Assembly (NCBI RefSeq): GCF_001723175.1
Contig: NC_064655.1
Coordinates: 496,001-560,000 of the forward strand
DNA: 64,000 bases
From: Penicillium oxalicum
Taxonomy: Eukaryota; Ascomycota; Eurotiomycetes; Eurotiales; Aspergillaceae
Reading direction: 5' to 3'
Both the position numbers and the translations under genes were made by a program. Under the pieces are notes generated by a model. That model was not told the DNA's origin. It did no database searches and saw nothing but the letters and a program-made list of their open reading frames with translations. Within the stretch, counting starts at the first letter, position 1, and every line of letters begins with the position of its first letter. Below are positions 49,843 through 60,552 of this stretch, in pieces.

Positions 49843-50165
49843 ACTTGCTGCCAAACACAAATCGATTCTCTGCTGCAATTGAGGTCACCTGAAATGGAGT
49901 CGAGAGCACTTGGCGGGTTGAAGAGAAGCGTGCAGGTGGAGGGCAATCGGAGGAGCTGCCAGGCTGCGGGCGGAGAACTTGGCGACACATGCTGCCGCAC
50001 GACCTCCGGCTCCATTAAACTTCATCATCTCCAAATTAACGCACCGGGTCATGATGGACTAAGCCACCTATTTCAGGGTCACATTACTCGACAGTAATTA
50101 TCTCCATTCTCCCGGGACATATCTGAATTTTTTTTTGCAAGAGTGCCACCGGGCCCAGAGTGAAA
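49843..50165. promoter_or_regulatory. Shared intergenic region of divergent cyclophilin and SPP genes
   Basis: The 323 bp between the two outward-facing start codons must hold both promoters. A T-rich tract (TTTTTTTT, near 50130) precedes the SPP start. No defined factor site was recognised. Confidence 0.5.
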
Positions 50166-52082
50166 ATGTCTGAAGACGTTAGCCCAGTAGCAGAGCTGCT
50201 TGGGCAAGCAATCTATCATTTCGAACGCCTTCGGCCTCTACTTCCAACTTATGGCCACCTGCTCGTCGCATCTCTTTTCCCAATCTGGATCGGTGCCCAT
50301 GCGTCTTTATCTCGACCTACCTCTGCTGCCAAAGCGCCCCCAAAGAACATTGGGCGAGATGGAAGTCGAACTGACTATGACGATTCTGACGATGAATCAG
50401 GCCCAGATCAGAAGATGGAAGGGCTTGAGCCATCTGATGCTCTGATGTTTCCACTCACGGCAGGCCTGACCCTTGGGGGCCTGTATTTTGTGATCAAATG
50501 GCTCGAGGACCCGGCGATTCTGAACAAGATTCTCAGCTTCTACTTTTCCTGGATGGGGGTGTTTTTCGCTGTTGCCTTCTTGAAGGATTTCATGTTGATT
50601 GTCCGCTCATTCATCTTCCCCAAACACTACATCTCCGGAGGAATTTTGTGGGTAGTTGATCAGTCACAGCGACTCTTCGTCGCGAAATCCGCAAAAGGCA
50701 CTCGAATCGTGCGGAATTCACCTCTTCCCGGTGTATTTGGTGCCATGCCACTCCCGCAGCCACTCAAGTCGCTACTGTGGGCGATTCGCAATGTCTCTTA
50801 CCAGCGCCTACAGCTACGAGCTCAAATCCGGGGCCTCTTCAACGTCAGGACCCTGGTGGGTCTGCTTGACCTGCTCAGTGGGATCTTCGCGCTTGCTGCT
50901 GTTGGATATTTTGCATTCGTGAAAAAGCCCTGGTGGTTGACCAACTTTTTGGGTTTCAGCTTCAGCTACGGTGCTTTACAATTCATGTCTCCTTCCACTT
51001 TTTGGACGGGATCCCTGATCTTGAGCTCCTTGTTCTTTTACGATATCTACTTTGTCTTTTTTACCCCTTTGATGGTCACCGTTGCTACCAAGCTAGACGT
51101 GCCGATCAAGTTGCTGTTCCCTCGACCACCAAGTCCCGGCGACGATTCTAATGTTCAATCTCTAGCCATGCTAGGGTTAGGAGATATTGTCGTGCCTGGT
51201 ATGATGATTGGCCTTGCACTTCGGTTCGACCTTTTTCTCTATTACTATCGGAAGGGAATTCAATCAGCACAACTGCAAGGTCTGGTCGATGAATCTGTGA
51301 AACCACAATACCAACGCGCCACCGGAGCTTGGGGAGAACGATTCTGGGCTCCGGCCGCCAAGCCGAAATCACCCGAGCTGAGCCCTCCATATTCGGATGC
51401 GCGATCCTTTTCCAAAGTCTACTTCAAAGCCAGCATCGTCGGATACATCATTGGAATGATTACAACGTTGCTTGCCATGCAATATTCAAACCATGCTCAA
51501 CCCGCTCTCCTATATCTGGTGCCCGGTGTACTGATTTCTCTATGGGGGACCGCACTTGTCCGTGGTGAGACTAAAGTCATGTGGAATTTCTCAGATGCCG
51601 AGGAAGAGGAAGACACAGATTCCGAGGAGCAGAGTAAGGAGAAGAATGCCACAGAGACTCAGAGCGGCAGTTCAGACTTTGATGAACAAAAGGGTCTTTT
51701 CTCTAGGATTCTCTCCGGCGATGTGCGTCTCTTTGGCTCGGGTGCGAAAGAGTCAGCGGCGGTGAAATGCCAGGAGGAAAAGGAAACCGTCAGCGATCAG
51801 GGCAGTGATAACGACCTACCTGGCCAGGACAAGATGTCATTAACCACTGCGGTTTCGAGCAAGCGGTTGGACAAAGGCGCCAAGGCCTCGGATGACCAGG
51901 AATTGATCTCATTTTCAATCTCATTTCCCAAGAAAACTCGCCCGAAAGAGAGTTCAGGAGCAGAGAAAGATTCTGAGGGAGAAGCATCCCCAGTGGTGGC
52001 CATTCCTGATGTTGGCGAGCAACCCGAAGAGCCACCATTGAAGAGGAGACGTGGGACTCCTAGGAAGCAAGCCGCTTGTTGA
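50166..52082 (+). CDS. sppA: Signal peptide peptidase (presenilin-type intramembrane aspartyl protease)
   Basis: Intramembrane aspartyl protease of the SPP family that cleaves type II transmembrane segments, usually in the ER. A single exon encodes 638 aa from ATG 50166 (MSEDVSPVAELLGQA). The catalytic pair is present: YD in FFYDIYFVFFTP (near residue 292) and GxGD in GLGDIVVPG (near 338). The PAL motif follows in QPALLYLVP (near 444). About nine hydrophobic segments are spread from residue 25 to 470. A Ser/Asp-rich loop (SRTDYDDSDDESGPD, about 75-90) lies between TM1 and TM2. The last 170 residues form a highly charged, disordered tail ending RGTPRKQAAC, longer than in animal SPPs. In Aspergillus the family is known as SppA, with a role in hypoxia adaptation through SREBP processing. 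Confidence 0.93.
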   Translation: MSEDVSPVAELLGQAIYHFERLRPLLPTYGHLLVASLFPIWIGAHASLSRPTSAAKAPPKNIGRDGSRTDYDDSDDESGPDQKMEGLEPSDALMFPLTAGLTLGGLYFVIKWLEDPAILNKILSFYFSWMGVFFAVAFLKDFMLIVRSFIFPKHYISGGILWVVDQSQRLFVAKSAKGTRIVRNSPLPGVFGAMPLPQPLKSLLWAIRNVSYQRLQLRAQIRGLFNVRTLVGLLDLLSGIFALAAVGYFAFVKKPWWLTNFLGFSFSYGALQFMSPSTFWTGSLILSSLFFYDIYFVFFTPLMVTVATKLDVPIKLLFPRPPSPGDDSNVQSLAMLGLGDIVVPGMMIGLALRFDLFLYYYRKGIQSAQLQGLVDESVKPQYQRATGAWGERFWAPAAKPKSPELSPPYSDARSFSKVYFKASIVGYIIGMITTLLAMQYSNHAQPALLYLVPGVLISLWGTALVRGETKVMWNFSDAEEEEDTDSEEQSKEKNATETQSGSSDFDEQKGLFSRILSGDVRLFGSGAKESAAVKCQEEKETVSDQGSDNDLPGQDKMSLTTAVSSKRLDKGAKASDDQELISFSISFPKKTRPKESSGAEKDSEGEASPVVAIPDVGEQPEEPPLKRRRGTPRKQAAC

Positions 52083-52299
52083 AGGTATCTATGTTCCCCA
52101 TAGCGTGTTGATGCATAGCAGGCTTCAGTTGAATTCCCGAACACGTCGGTATTGCACGCAAGCTACTTGAATGATGTGTACGATAGTCTACGTTTCCTGT
52201 TCACACATGGATTCCGAGGATTCTAAGAAGGATCTATCTCAGTAGTGGTATCTCATTTTCATGCCTGATTCGTCAAAAAAAAACAATAGGTAAAAATCC

Positions 52300-53517
52300 T
52301 CAACACTGATCAAGTGTCCTCTTCATCTCTTCCCAGCGCTGTGACGAAAGATCTACCAGCTGTCGGAGATCCTCAGTATCAACCGTCCATCCGCCGTTCT
52401 TCTCCATCTTCAGAATGGTAACTTTTCCATCAGTGTCCTTATCCACAACAAGACAGACTCGCTCCTGAGTAAGACCCTCCTCATAGCCATCAGGATCCGC
52501 AAGGAGCCATCTCTCTGGAGCTCCGCTGTCCCCTGATGTCTTGTGCGCCCCCATGTCTCCAGCTTCAGGAATGACGGTTGCCCGCCAACCTGCCGCGGCA
52601 TCTGCCTCAAAGACAGCGAAGGAACTTGCCACCGGTAGACCACGCAGAGAAAGTCTGCGGGCGTCTGCGATGCTGTCGGAGCAAACAATTGTCTCGTTGT
52701 CGACGTCCCACCAGGCTTTGGGAAGCTTCGTATCTCGAAGGGCAGCGAGAACAGCCGCCCACGCAGCATCAAAAGCGTTTCCGGCAAGGGAAATCATCAT
52801 TACATCGATGTAAAGCACCCAGAAAGCCTTGATTTCCCGGGGGCTCTGTACAGTCGTGCTATCTTGTGTCGCATCCATGTCCATCTGCTCCTCGTCATTG
52901 TGGCGCTCCAACTCTTCCGGTCCCATTGAAGGTGGTTGATACCATACGCGAAGGTCGTCCGCACAAACGAGGCGTGTGCTGTGAAGAAGAGAAAGGATCT
53001 GATGGGAGAGGGACTGTGCAAGCGACGATGGTGCCGCACCCGGGATGAACCCCGGCGCGCAGCCCGTACTCAATGAAAGGTTAGGAACAAGGAGATTAAG
53101 ATCCTCGATGTGAGCACGATCTTGCTCGGCATCATCACTGTCCCCTTCTCCGGCCACTTGCTCACCCCGGTCCATTGGACTCTGGGGCTTGTTCGAGCTT
53201 GATGCTTGCGACACGCTCCATGAAGCAATATCTTCGGTGTGTAAGAGCTCTGCCCGAACGCCGCAGACAGCTGCTGTATCGCCGATTCGCACCACAGCGC
53301 TGCCATTTGTGTGGGTCAAGGAGCCAGCATTGGCTGACGTGACTCGGAATTGCGAAGGAGCGCGGCCATTGGCGCGAATAGAAGGTTGATTGGTCGTTGA
53401 TGGAGGCGAGAGATGGGCAAGAAGGTAGGCGTGAGGCTGGAGGCGTGCGAATTGAGACGGAGGGAGTGAAAGCGCTGGTCTGCCGGGAGGAGCAGACGAA
53501 GCTGCCGAAGTGGCCAT
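52300..53517 (-). CDS. rrp43: Exosome subunit Rrp43 (RNase PH-like)
   Basis: Non-catalytic RNase PH-fold subunit of the RNA exosome ring, acting in rRNA maturation and RNA decay. A single exon from ATG 53517 gives 405 aa. The RNase PH start is FARLQPHAYLLAHL followed by the conserved RANGRAPSQFR. GSAVVRIGDTAAVCGVRAEL carries the G-x-T-x-V-x-x-x-V strand pattern. Further on are LHSTRLVCADDLRVWY, WVLYIDVMMISLAGNAFDAA and the second lobe with LPVASSFAVFEADAAA. An acidic insert of about 35 residues (GEQVAGEGDSDDAEQDRAH) and another near 225 are typical of fungal Rrp43 loops. Phosphorolytic residues of bacterial RNase PH are absent, as expected for an inactive ring subunit. Rrp42 and Rrp45 are the alternatives; LVCADDLRVWY favours Rrp43. 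Confidence 0.9.
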   Translation of the reverse strand: MATSAASSAPPGRPALSLPPSQFARLQPHAYLLAHLSPPSTTNQPSIRANGRAPSQFRVTSANAGSLTHTNGSAVVRIGDTAAVCGVRAELLHTEDIASWSVSQASSSNKPQSPMDRGEQVAGEGDSDDAEQDRAHIEDLNLLVPNLSLSTGCAPGFIPGAAPSSLAQSLSHQILSLLHSTRLVCADDLRVWYQPPSMGPEELERHNDEEQMDMDATQDSTTVQSPREIKAFWVLYIDVMMISLAGNAFDAAWAAVLAALRDTKLPKAWWDVDNETIVCSDSIADARRLSLRGLPVASSFAVFEADAAAGWRATVIPEAGDMGAHKTSGDSGAPERWLLADPDGYEEGLTQERVCLVVDKDTDGKVTILKMEKNGGWTVDTEDLRQLVDLSSQRWEEMKRTLDQC

Positions 53518-55137
53518 TGTAGAAGGTAGCGAAAGCTATCAAGATCGCTTGGCTCTCTCTCTCTCTCTTTTTTTTTCGAGCTGTAGCTTGACGCGATGAT
53601 GGAAAAAGCGAGCCTTTGCCGGCAGAATCTGTGCCTATCGAAAGCGGTCTTGATTACAGCCTCAGGCAATCACTGGCTTCCTCATGCTGATGACTGAGCG
53701 CGGGTGCGACGAACTACGGAGTGTCTATGCTTTTTTCTTCGCGTCGTATTCGTAGGGCTGCCCGATTTTCAATTCCTACAAAGGAGCGTCCACTTTTGCC
53801 TTGTGAGGTCTATTTGTAATTTGGGAGGTATTCTCGTCATACCTCGAGACGTGATCTCAGTTGGTCACATCGCGTATTGGTAATAACCCCATCATCTCAA
53901 GCCCAAAGCGCTACCTCCCTAGGGGCATTGCGAGGACCAACAATTTGATACAAGGCTGAATCCTACTGGTGTTCCGAGGAACATGGGCTCTAGCTTTCTC
54001 GAGGGACACTCCGTCGAGGAGTTATTCACTGTATGAAGTCTGACACATGTTGAATCACATTTGATTTAGATAATGCCTTGGCTACGTAGGACCAGGGCTA
54101 CTTTGTGCGACGAAGCGCAACCTGAGACTGTAAGTAACGTGATCGTGGAGTAAGGAGCTGGAAATACTCAGGTCCTGTGATTTTTCCTTCGAGTCCCGGG
54201 GATGGCAAGAGCGAACAAGCCATTTAGGGCTTGGCATAGCACCAAGGGAAATGAAGCACCAGGCGAGTGAATAACAAGTTGTTCCACCGGGCTTGTAAGC
54301 CACTCCGCTTCCTAGTGGAAAAGAATTGCGCCGTAACCTAACGGGATGAATCCCGCCCTTTCTAAGGCGTCGCTGCGCTTCCTGATTGGAATCAACATAT
54401 GGAGACAGCCTCGGAGCCAAGCGAGTTGGAACTAAATGATCCCAACTCGTTTGCATTCGCCCAGAGTGTCTCCATGTGTCTGTATCCGATGTGCGCTAAT
54501 GCGGGTAAATCACTCGGAATCACCTCATCGAGACAGACACAGTCGATCGTCCCAACACTAGCCCATCATGAGATGGCCGCTTGCTTCGAATTGCTCTTTG
54601 CGGGTAAACCACGGGCGGAACGTCTCCTGAACTGCCCAGACAGCTTGCCGTGAACGAGGCATCTCTCATTGGCTCAGCATCTAGTGTCTCAGTGCTTGTT
54701 AATGCATTTCTACGTTTCCGATCACACATCGCTCCTGGGCTCATGGAATGTGCCTCTTGAGCGATCCCCACGTCGTGCATGGTGCCTAAATGGCGCACAG
54801 CCGAGTCATGCACACCCGATTCACCTGCGTGGATGGAATTTTCTGGCCTGCGGAGGTTCGGAATATCGTCCACAATCGTTTCCGTGTCCGATTTTCCATT
54901 GTCAGATATCAGTCTGAAGTTGGTAGAGCGGCATTCCTGCGCTGGCCAGCTATGAGAACGGTCTGCAAGAACCTTGTCTCATCAGATGCGGTCTTGTGAT
55001 GTATGTACTACAGGACCTCCGTCTACTCCCTGGAAACGACACACAGTAACTCAGGGTGAATCCCAAACTCCGATCGAATTGACGGCACCGCCTACATATG
55101 AACTCTGGCAATCAATTCATTTCGTCGGCCCTGGCTC
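53518..55137. other. 1.6-kb intergenic region
   Basis: No supported gene. It includes the rrp43 promoter (with a CT repeat and T-run at 53552-53576) and the upstream region of the ferric reductase. I looked for an ATCWGATAA-type GATA site of the iron regulator before 55138 and did not see a clear one. Confidence 0.5.
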
Positions 55138-57276
55138 ATGGAAAGACCCAAGATGTCGCTCCCAAACTTCTTCTGGAAGCGCGTCAATGTTGTTGTCACG
55201 GCATCCACGACTCCCGCTGAGATTGCCGAGATGGGACACGATCCATGGTCAAAGTCTGCAAAATATGGACATGGCTTTGTGTACTTCGCACTCGTGCTCC
55301 TCGTAACGACATCTTTGGTCCGCTTCCACAATGTCTGGGGAGACAAGATTCGGATTGCCAAATACAAGGAAGGTCAACCGGTCTTCTTTGACGGTTCTGC
55401 CCTATATGTCCCAGGCCCAGAAAATCCCGACATCACAAGCGCAGGAACAGACGCCTCGACTACTCAAATCTTTCCAAAGCCGCAGCCGAAACCAGAGATC
55501 GCAAACAGAGAATCCCTGCTCCATAGAGTCATTCCACTGCGCAGGACGGTAGCCCTGATGCGCTGGTTTTTCTATCGGCCTGTGCCGTCTTTCAGAATCG
55601 GCCGCTTCTCCATCATCTTCCCATCGTTGGCAGTGACAGCAATTGTGCTGACTGCACTTGTCTTTGTAGTCTGCTACTGCTTCATCCCTCAGCCTTTATT
55701 CTATTCCTCCATCGCTCTTGGATCGCCTCCTGTGGCCATTCGAGCAGGTATGCTGGCTGTCGCGATTGTTCCTTGGACCGTGGCATTGAGCACCAAGGCC
55801 AACTTGATTTCCCTGCTTACGGGGCTAAGCCCCGAGCGCCTGAACGGACTACATCGCTGGTCTGCTTATATTTGCCTTTTCTTGAGCCTTGTGCACACTG
55901 TACCATTTTACATCACACCCATCTGGGAGGATGGCGCGTTGATCAACTACCGCAAGTTCATAACCGTTCCAACATACGTATACGGCACTGGACTCGCAGC
56001 TCTTGTTCCTCTCTTGGTTCTATGCATTCATTCTCTTCCTCTCCTGCGAAAATATGCGTACGAACTGTTTTTGACTATACACATCCCAGTATCGTGGATC
56101 TCCGTGGCGATGATGTTTTGGCACACCAAGAATTTTCTCTCCTCGTGGGGCTATCTCTGGGCGACCGTCGTCATTTGGATGACCACCTACATCCTACGCT
56201 TCCTCCATTTGAATTGGTCCAATCCACTCCGCCCGGCAGCTTTCATGGTGGGAGAAGAGTGCACGGTGACTCTTCTCCCCCAAGGGGCCGTCAGAGTCAC
56301 TGTACCAACCCGTATGCGCTGGCGGCCTGGCCAGTATGTGTATCTCAGCATGCCAAGTGTTGCGTTTTTCCAAAGCCATCCGTTCACGATCACGTCGTTG
56401 TGCAGTGATGACTTTCCATCACGATATGGCGAGGAGTACCGGGACTGCGTTTTGGTCTTCCGGCCTCTGGGTGGGTTCACACGAAAGGTCTTCCGCCAGG
56501 CGTTGTGGAACAGCCCTCTTCACACGTATTCCGCATTGCTGGAGGGACCGTATGGTGGCATGCAACGAGAGATGGCTGCATTCAACAGTGTCGTCTTTGT
56601 CGCTGGAGGAAGTGGAATTACTGCGGTTGTCAGTCAACTTTTGGATCTGATCAAGAAGGTGCGAGATGGTAAGGCGATTACCCGCTCGATCAGAGTCATT
56701 TGGGCTTTGAAGGGACCCGAAACTATGGAGTGGTTCCAGCGAGAGCTTCGCATCTGCAAAGACCACGCTCCCGCCGGAATTTTCCAATGCCAATTCTTCC
56801 TCACTGGTGTCAAGAATGTCAAGGAAGATCGTGATCTCGCCCAGACGAGGATCCGGGATATGCTGCAGGGCAACGAAAGGCAATCTTCAGTCCCTATCAG
56901 TGAGAATGTCGAAGGCCACGCGGAATACCAGCAGCAGGCTTGGCGCACGAGTCAAGGTGGACTTGCCGGCATGCCTCGTGCAGATGCAAATCCTCATGTT
57001 GTCGACCACCCCCCCTCAATCGCACCAGGACCAGCGGTCCATCTTCCCCCTGGACCAAGAGAAAGAAACTGGCACATTGACTATCATCGCCCTGACCTCT
57101 CCCAGATGCTCAATGAGTGTTCCAGGACCTTTGGCAGACGTGCTTGTGTCTTTGTGTGCGGACCACCCAGCATGCGAACTGAGGTAGCAAGAGCTGTGGC
57201 CAAGCTCCAGCTGCAGGTAATCACAGACAGTGCGCGAGATGAAATTTTCTTGCACGCAGAAAACTACGACGTATGA
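55138..57276 (+). CDS. Ferric/cupric reductase, FRE family
   Basis: Plasma-membrane metalloreductase that passes electrons from NADPH through FAD and two hemes to extracellular Fe3+ or Cu2+ chelates. A single exon encodes 712 aa from ATG 55138 (MERPKMSLPNFFW); ATG 55153 is an alternative. Two heme-ligand pairs have the expected H-x13-H spacing: LHRWSAYICLFLSLVH (about 238 and 252) and HIPVSWISVAMMFWH (about 314 and 328). The FAD-binding motif is HPFTIT (near 415). The nucleotide motif is GGSGIT (near 489), and CGPPSM lies near 673. About seven membrane segments span residues 45-360. There is no cleavable signal peptide. The loop of about 110 residues before the last NADPH block (NERQSSVPISENVEGHAEYQ and onward) is disordered. 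No siderophore or permease gene adjoins it, so the physiological metal is unknown. Confidence 0.92.
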   Translation: MERPKMSLPNFFWKRVNVVVTASTTPAEIAEMGHDPWSKSAKYGHGFVYFALVLLVTTSLVRFHNVWGDKIRIAKYKEGQPVFFDGSALYVPGPENPDITSAGTDASTTQIFPKPQPKPEIANRESLLHRVIPLRRTVALMRWFFYRPVPSFRIGRFSIIFPSLAVTAIVLTALVFVVCYCFIPQPLFYSSIALGSPPVAIRAGMLAVAIVPWTVALSTKANLISLLTGLSPERLNGLHRWSAYICLFLSLVHTVPFYITPIWEDGALINYRKFITVPTYVYGTGLAALVPLLVLCIHSLPLLRKYAYELFLTIHIPVSWISVAMMFWHTKNFLSSWGYLWATVVIWMTTYILRFLHLNWSNPLRPAAFMVGEECTVTLLPQGAVRVTVPTRMRWRPGQYVYLSMPSVAFFQSHPFTITSLCSDDFPSRYGEEYRDCVLVFRPLGGFTRKVFRQALWNSPLHTYSALLEGPYGGMQREMAAFNSVVFVAGGSGITAVVSQLLDLIKKVRDGKAITRSIRVIWALKGPETMEWFQRELRICKDHAPAGIFQCQFFLTGVKNVKEDRDLAQTRIRDMLQGNERQSSVPISENVEGHAEYQQQAWRTSQGGLAGMPRADANPHVVDHPPSIAPGPAVHLPPGPRERNWHIDYHRPDLSQMLNECSRTFGRRACVFVCGPPSMRTEVARAVAKLQLQVITDSARDEIFLHAENYDV

Positions 57277-57693
57277 TGACTTTCTCTTTCTCGAGACTGA
57301 CATCCTGTGTCAACATGTGCCTTTATCCATTCTTGGCTCCCTCGCGCGTCTCATATTTTCGTTGCGAGAGCACTGCCCGTTTCATCGTCGGTACAGATTC
57401 CAGCAAACATCTACAGTCATTAATTACTCACTCTGCAGAAAAGCCTCGTCAATCCAATATGGTGAACAGAATGTCGTTTCTTTCGTAGCCATAGATCATA
57501 AAGTATCATTGGAGCTATATAATGAGTATGGTGATCCAAGGGCGCACGAGTCCTACGTATTATCAACTCGTACGGTAACAAATGTCCCAGACAAAGATGC
57601 TTCGTGGTGTCAGAGGGTATCCAGAACAACAAAAAAACGAGACGTAGAGGGAATTCGCTGGAGAATGCGCTTCGCTAAAATCAAATGCATGAG
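57277..57693. other. Convergent 3' region
   Basis: The 417 bp between the stop codons of the convergent ferric reductase and GNAT genes contain no gene and probably hold both 3' UTRs. Confidence 0.5.
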
Positions 57694-58752
57694 TTACCTC
57701 CGAGGAGGCCGGTTTCCGCCTTCCTCCTCGGCTTTGCGCTTTCGTGATGGCGTCAAGTCATCTCGATCCAAGACACGAGACTCGCCCAGCAATTCAACAC
57801 CGTGATCGTCATCTTCGTCATCATCATGATGAACCTCCACCTTCTCCCACTCTTCATCCTCCGCATCGCTGGATGTTCGGTGTGGAGCGTCTACTTTGGC
57901 AGCCTGCGCCTCCCGCGGTGCACTGCGGTCGTCGGCTTTTCCGTCCCAGGGCACATCCAGACGCACAATCTTGGCACCGGAAGGTTGCAGTCGCCGATAG
58001 TAGCCCTCGACCGTCCCGCCCTGGACCCTGAATCCGCGAGCAACGTACCACCGCAAGCCATCCTCATTTGCTTCGTGGACATGCGCAGTCACAGAACGTA
58101 TATTGTAGTGTTTCACGATCTCTGAGACCTGACCTTTGTCACTGGCTCCCTCCGACGAAGCAAATAATAGAGAGTTCAAGAGAGCAGCCGCGATGCCATG
58201 ACCCCGGTACGGAGAGAGTAGATGCAGCGTCTGAATATAAAGATTGGTCGCCACACGGCCTTGTCCTTGTGGGTTGGAGCCCTGTGGCTCCAACCGACAT
58301 CGAATGCCCCCGATGACCTTGTCTGAGCCAGATGCGCTGCTCGAGTTGGGCGCAGCAGCGACTGGGTGGTCATGGTAGATTGCGACGCGTGACAGCGACG
58401 CGATCACCGGGTCAGTGATGATGTTGGTGTAAAAAGAGTTTGGATAGCGAATCGGCAAGAGCAATCCTGTGATCCGCGTCAAGGAAGGGATATGCGCTGT
58501 ACGGACACTCTCAACCGTGATATGAGAGTGTGGAGTGACATGACTCGCTGAGAAGTCTCCCGGATACGGATCAAAGTGTTCCTGACTCAAGGGTTTTGCG
58601 GCTGCGCGAGGGCTTGTCGCAGCGGACCGTGGCAGCTGAGGAGGCACCGGGTGGATCGGCGGTTGTCCCTGTCTCGTTGTCGGCGGGAGAGGCGACGAGG
58701 AAGACACATTCGTAGACCGCGCAGATCCTCTAGAATAGAGCTGGTAGGCCAT
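57694..58752 (-). CDS. GNAT-family acetyltransferase, Naa50-like
   Basis: A single exon gives 352 aa from ATG 58752. The first 70 residues are Ser/Pro-rich and disordered. The GNAT domain covers about residues 78-260. It starts ITVESVRTAHIPSLTRITG and has LLLPIRYPNSFYTNII, a substrate-loop signature of the San/Naa50 N-terminal acetyltransferases. The acetyl-CoA loop LSPYRGHGIAAALLNSLL matches R-x-x-G-x-A. It ends EDGLRWYVARGFRVQGGTVE followed by GYYRRLQPSGA. The tail is acidic and basic (VEVHHDDDEDDDHG, then SRKRKAEEEGG), suggesting a nuclear or ribosome-associated pool. Naa50 acetylates N-termini such as Met-Leu co-translationally; activity here is inferred from the motifs. The gene is divergent from sgf11 (777 bp apart). 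Confidence 0.87.
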   Translation of the reverse strand: MAYQLYSRGSARSTNVSSSSPLPPTTRQGQPPIHPVPPQLPRSAATSPRAAAKPLSQEHFDPYPGDFSASHVTPHSHITVESVRTAHIPSLTRITGLLLPIRYPNSFYTNIITDPVIASLSRVAIYHDHPVAAAPNSSSASGSDKVIGGIRCRLEPQGSNPQGQGRVATNLYIQTLHLLSPYRGHGIAAALLNSLLFASSEGASDKGQVSEIVKHYNIRSVTAHVHEANEDGLRWYVARGFRVQGGTVEGYYRRLQPSGAKIVRLDVPWDGKADDRSAPREAQAAKVDAPHRTSSDAEDEEWEKVEVHHDDDEDDDHGVELLGESRVLDRDDLTPSRKRKAEEEGGNRPPRR

Positions 58753-59529
58753 CTGAGGCGAGGAGGGTTGTCAACGAACGTATGGAGGACTTTGATGGGT
58801 AAACAAAAGCCGCCTGAACCCTTCCAGCGCTGCGATGCGAATGCGGAGATGGACGATAAGATAAGCCCCGGTGAGAACGGGAACCCTCCAGCCCAGCCTC
58901 ATCATGACCCTTCCGTTCCGCCCCCATCTCCCTGCAATCCCCCCCAGCTTGTGGGCTCCTCAATCGGTACGTGATAAATGATTTCTCTTCTGTTTCAGGG
59001 GATCTTTCAGATGGCAAGCCTGTTTCGTGTACTCGATATCGACTCATTGATCCTGTGGCTCGCGACTCGCGACCCTCTTTGACGTTCTCTCTCCTAATCA
59101 CGAATCACGCGGAGCGCACCCCATTGACCCGGGCAACCTCCGAGGACCGTTCCGGCACCGACTAACCTGCCTTTTTTGCGACACTAGGGTGTTCCACACA
59201 GCCGTCAACTCAACGCGCCCAGGTTCTGCCTCATTCTTACCAATCATCCCCCTCTACACTACATATGCTCGATACTTTTTCCCAATCTCGGACATTCTCC
59301 GACTGCGCATTTCTTTTTTTTTAATCTCGGTCGACCCGTCTCTCCACAGAACTCCGGCACATGGGGAACTAGAACTGCGAACCGAGGCGCGACGAGAGTT
59401 CCGAACTGTGTCGCCAGCAGGTCTAGCTTTGAGCTCCTCGGTGTTCTTTTTTCCCTATCTTTCTCTCCTCGGGGCACAATCCAAAGTTCAAGCGTTCAGC
59501 AGTCCCCATCGTGAACGTCTCTTGCAACC
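58753..59529. promoter_or_regulatory. Shared intergenic region of divergent GNAT and sgf11 genes
   Basis: The 777 bp between outward-facing start codons contain no supported gene and must hold both promoters. No specific factor site was assigned. Confidence 0.45.
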
Positions 59530-60552
59530 ATGGCCGAGTCCGGTACCACGAGCCGCAGGCCGACCTATCCTGCCGGGACGGTTGCGAAAGTGGTAGGTGA
59601 CTGGAGATGAGACTTTCTGTGAATTCTTGCGCGACATGCGCAAGATAACACCCTCAACGGAAAAGATGATAAACAGCAACATACAGTACTTTGGTCTGAC
59701 GCTGGGTTTACTTAGTCCACGGATATTCTGAATGAGACGTTCCACAACATCATCCATGACTTGGTCGCCAAGGTCCACCGGCAGGAGAAAGTGGCGCGAA
59801 TGCGCTCCGCGGTGATTGAGGCTCGTCAAAAGGCGGAAGAAGGGGCGATTATTCCGGAGGAGCCCCTCAGCAAGTCGGTGCCAGCCGACGGCAGATCCAA
59901 AGAAGTGACAATCGATGCGACCAAATTGGCGAACACGCGTCTGGAGACGGAGGCGGCCACATTCGACGGGGGCAAGGTCTATCTGAAAGGGAACCCAATG
60001 CAGACGGTCAAGGAGGTCATCTGCCCCGATTGCCGTCTGCCCCGACTCGCCTATCCTCCCGTTGGTGTTGGATATCGACCTCCGCCCGATCCGGATGCCG
60101 AGTACTGTCAAAATGGCCCGCTGATCACCTTGCCCGGTCATGACGTCCATGGGAAAATGTTCGCGGTCATGCCGAACCCGAAGAAAAAGAAGTCCGATAA
60201 GGACAGCACGATCCCCGAAATCCCTACCAGCAAGTGTCCCATCTGCCCTCGCTACTTTGTCATGAATCGTGTCGCGCAGCATCTGGATCGTTGCATGAAC
60301 ATCTCTGGTCGCGGTAGCAGCACTCGAAACAAAACACCGACCGATGGAAGTGGCAGCGGTGCCAGCAGTCCGACCTCGTCGGCCCCCAAGCGTCCCCATG
60401 AGGATGATGAAGGGAGCCCCAGTCCCACCAAGAAGAAGAAAACGACCATGTCGAAGAAGGCATCCAGCTCAAAACCCGGTCCAAGCAAGCTGAAAAACTC
60501 CTTTACGGTGGAAGATCATGACGACGACGTAAAAAGCGAAAATGCCGAATGA
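59530..60552 (+). CDS. sgf11: SAGA deubiquitinase-module subunit Sgf11
   Basis: Adaptor of the SAGA H2B deubiquitinase module (with Ubp8, Sus1 and Sgf73). Exons are 59530-59592 (MAESGTTSRRPTYPAGTVAKV) and 59716-60552, giving 299 aa. The 123-nt intron runs GTAGGT to TTACTTAG. The N-terminal helix LNETFHNIIHDLVAKVHRQE is the Sgf11 anchor that packs in the module core. A second block GGKVYLKGNPMQTVKEVICP carries CPDCRLPRL, a fungal addition with a possible zinc ribbon. The Sgf11-type C2HC finger is CPICPRYFVMNRVAQHLDRC at about residues 194-213. The C-terminus is Ser/Lys-rich and disordered, longer than in yeast. A 303-codon antisense open frame over this gene is a shadow. Confidence 0.9.

Noticed and set aside
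44140..57276. Possible biosynthetic gene cluster (P450, ferric reductase)
   Set aside because: The P450 is a dead sterol demethylase, and the genes between are housekeeping; no backbone synthase, transporter or cluster regulator is present.
59488..60399. 303-codon minus-strand open frame
   Set aside because: Antisense to sgf11, whose zinc finger and anchor helix are recognisable on the plus strand.
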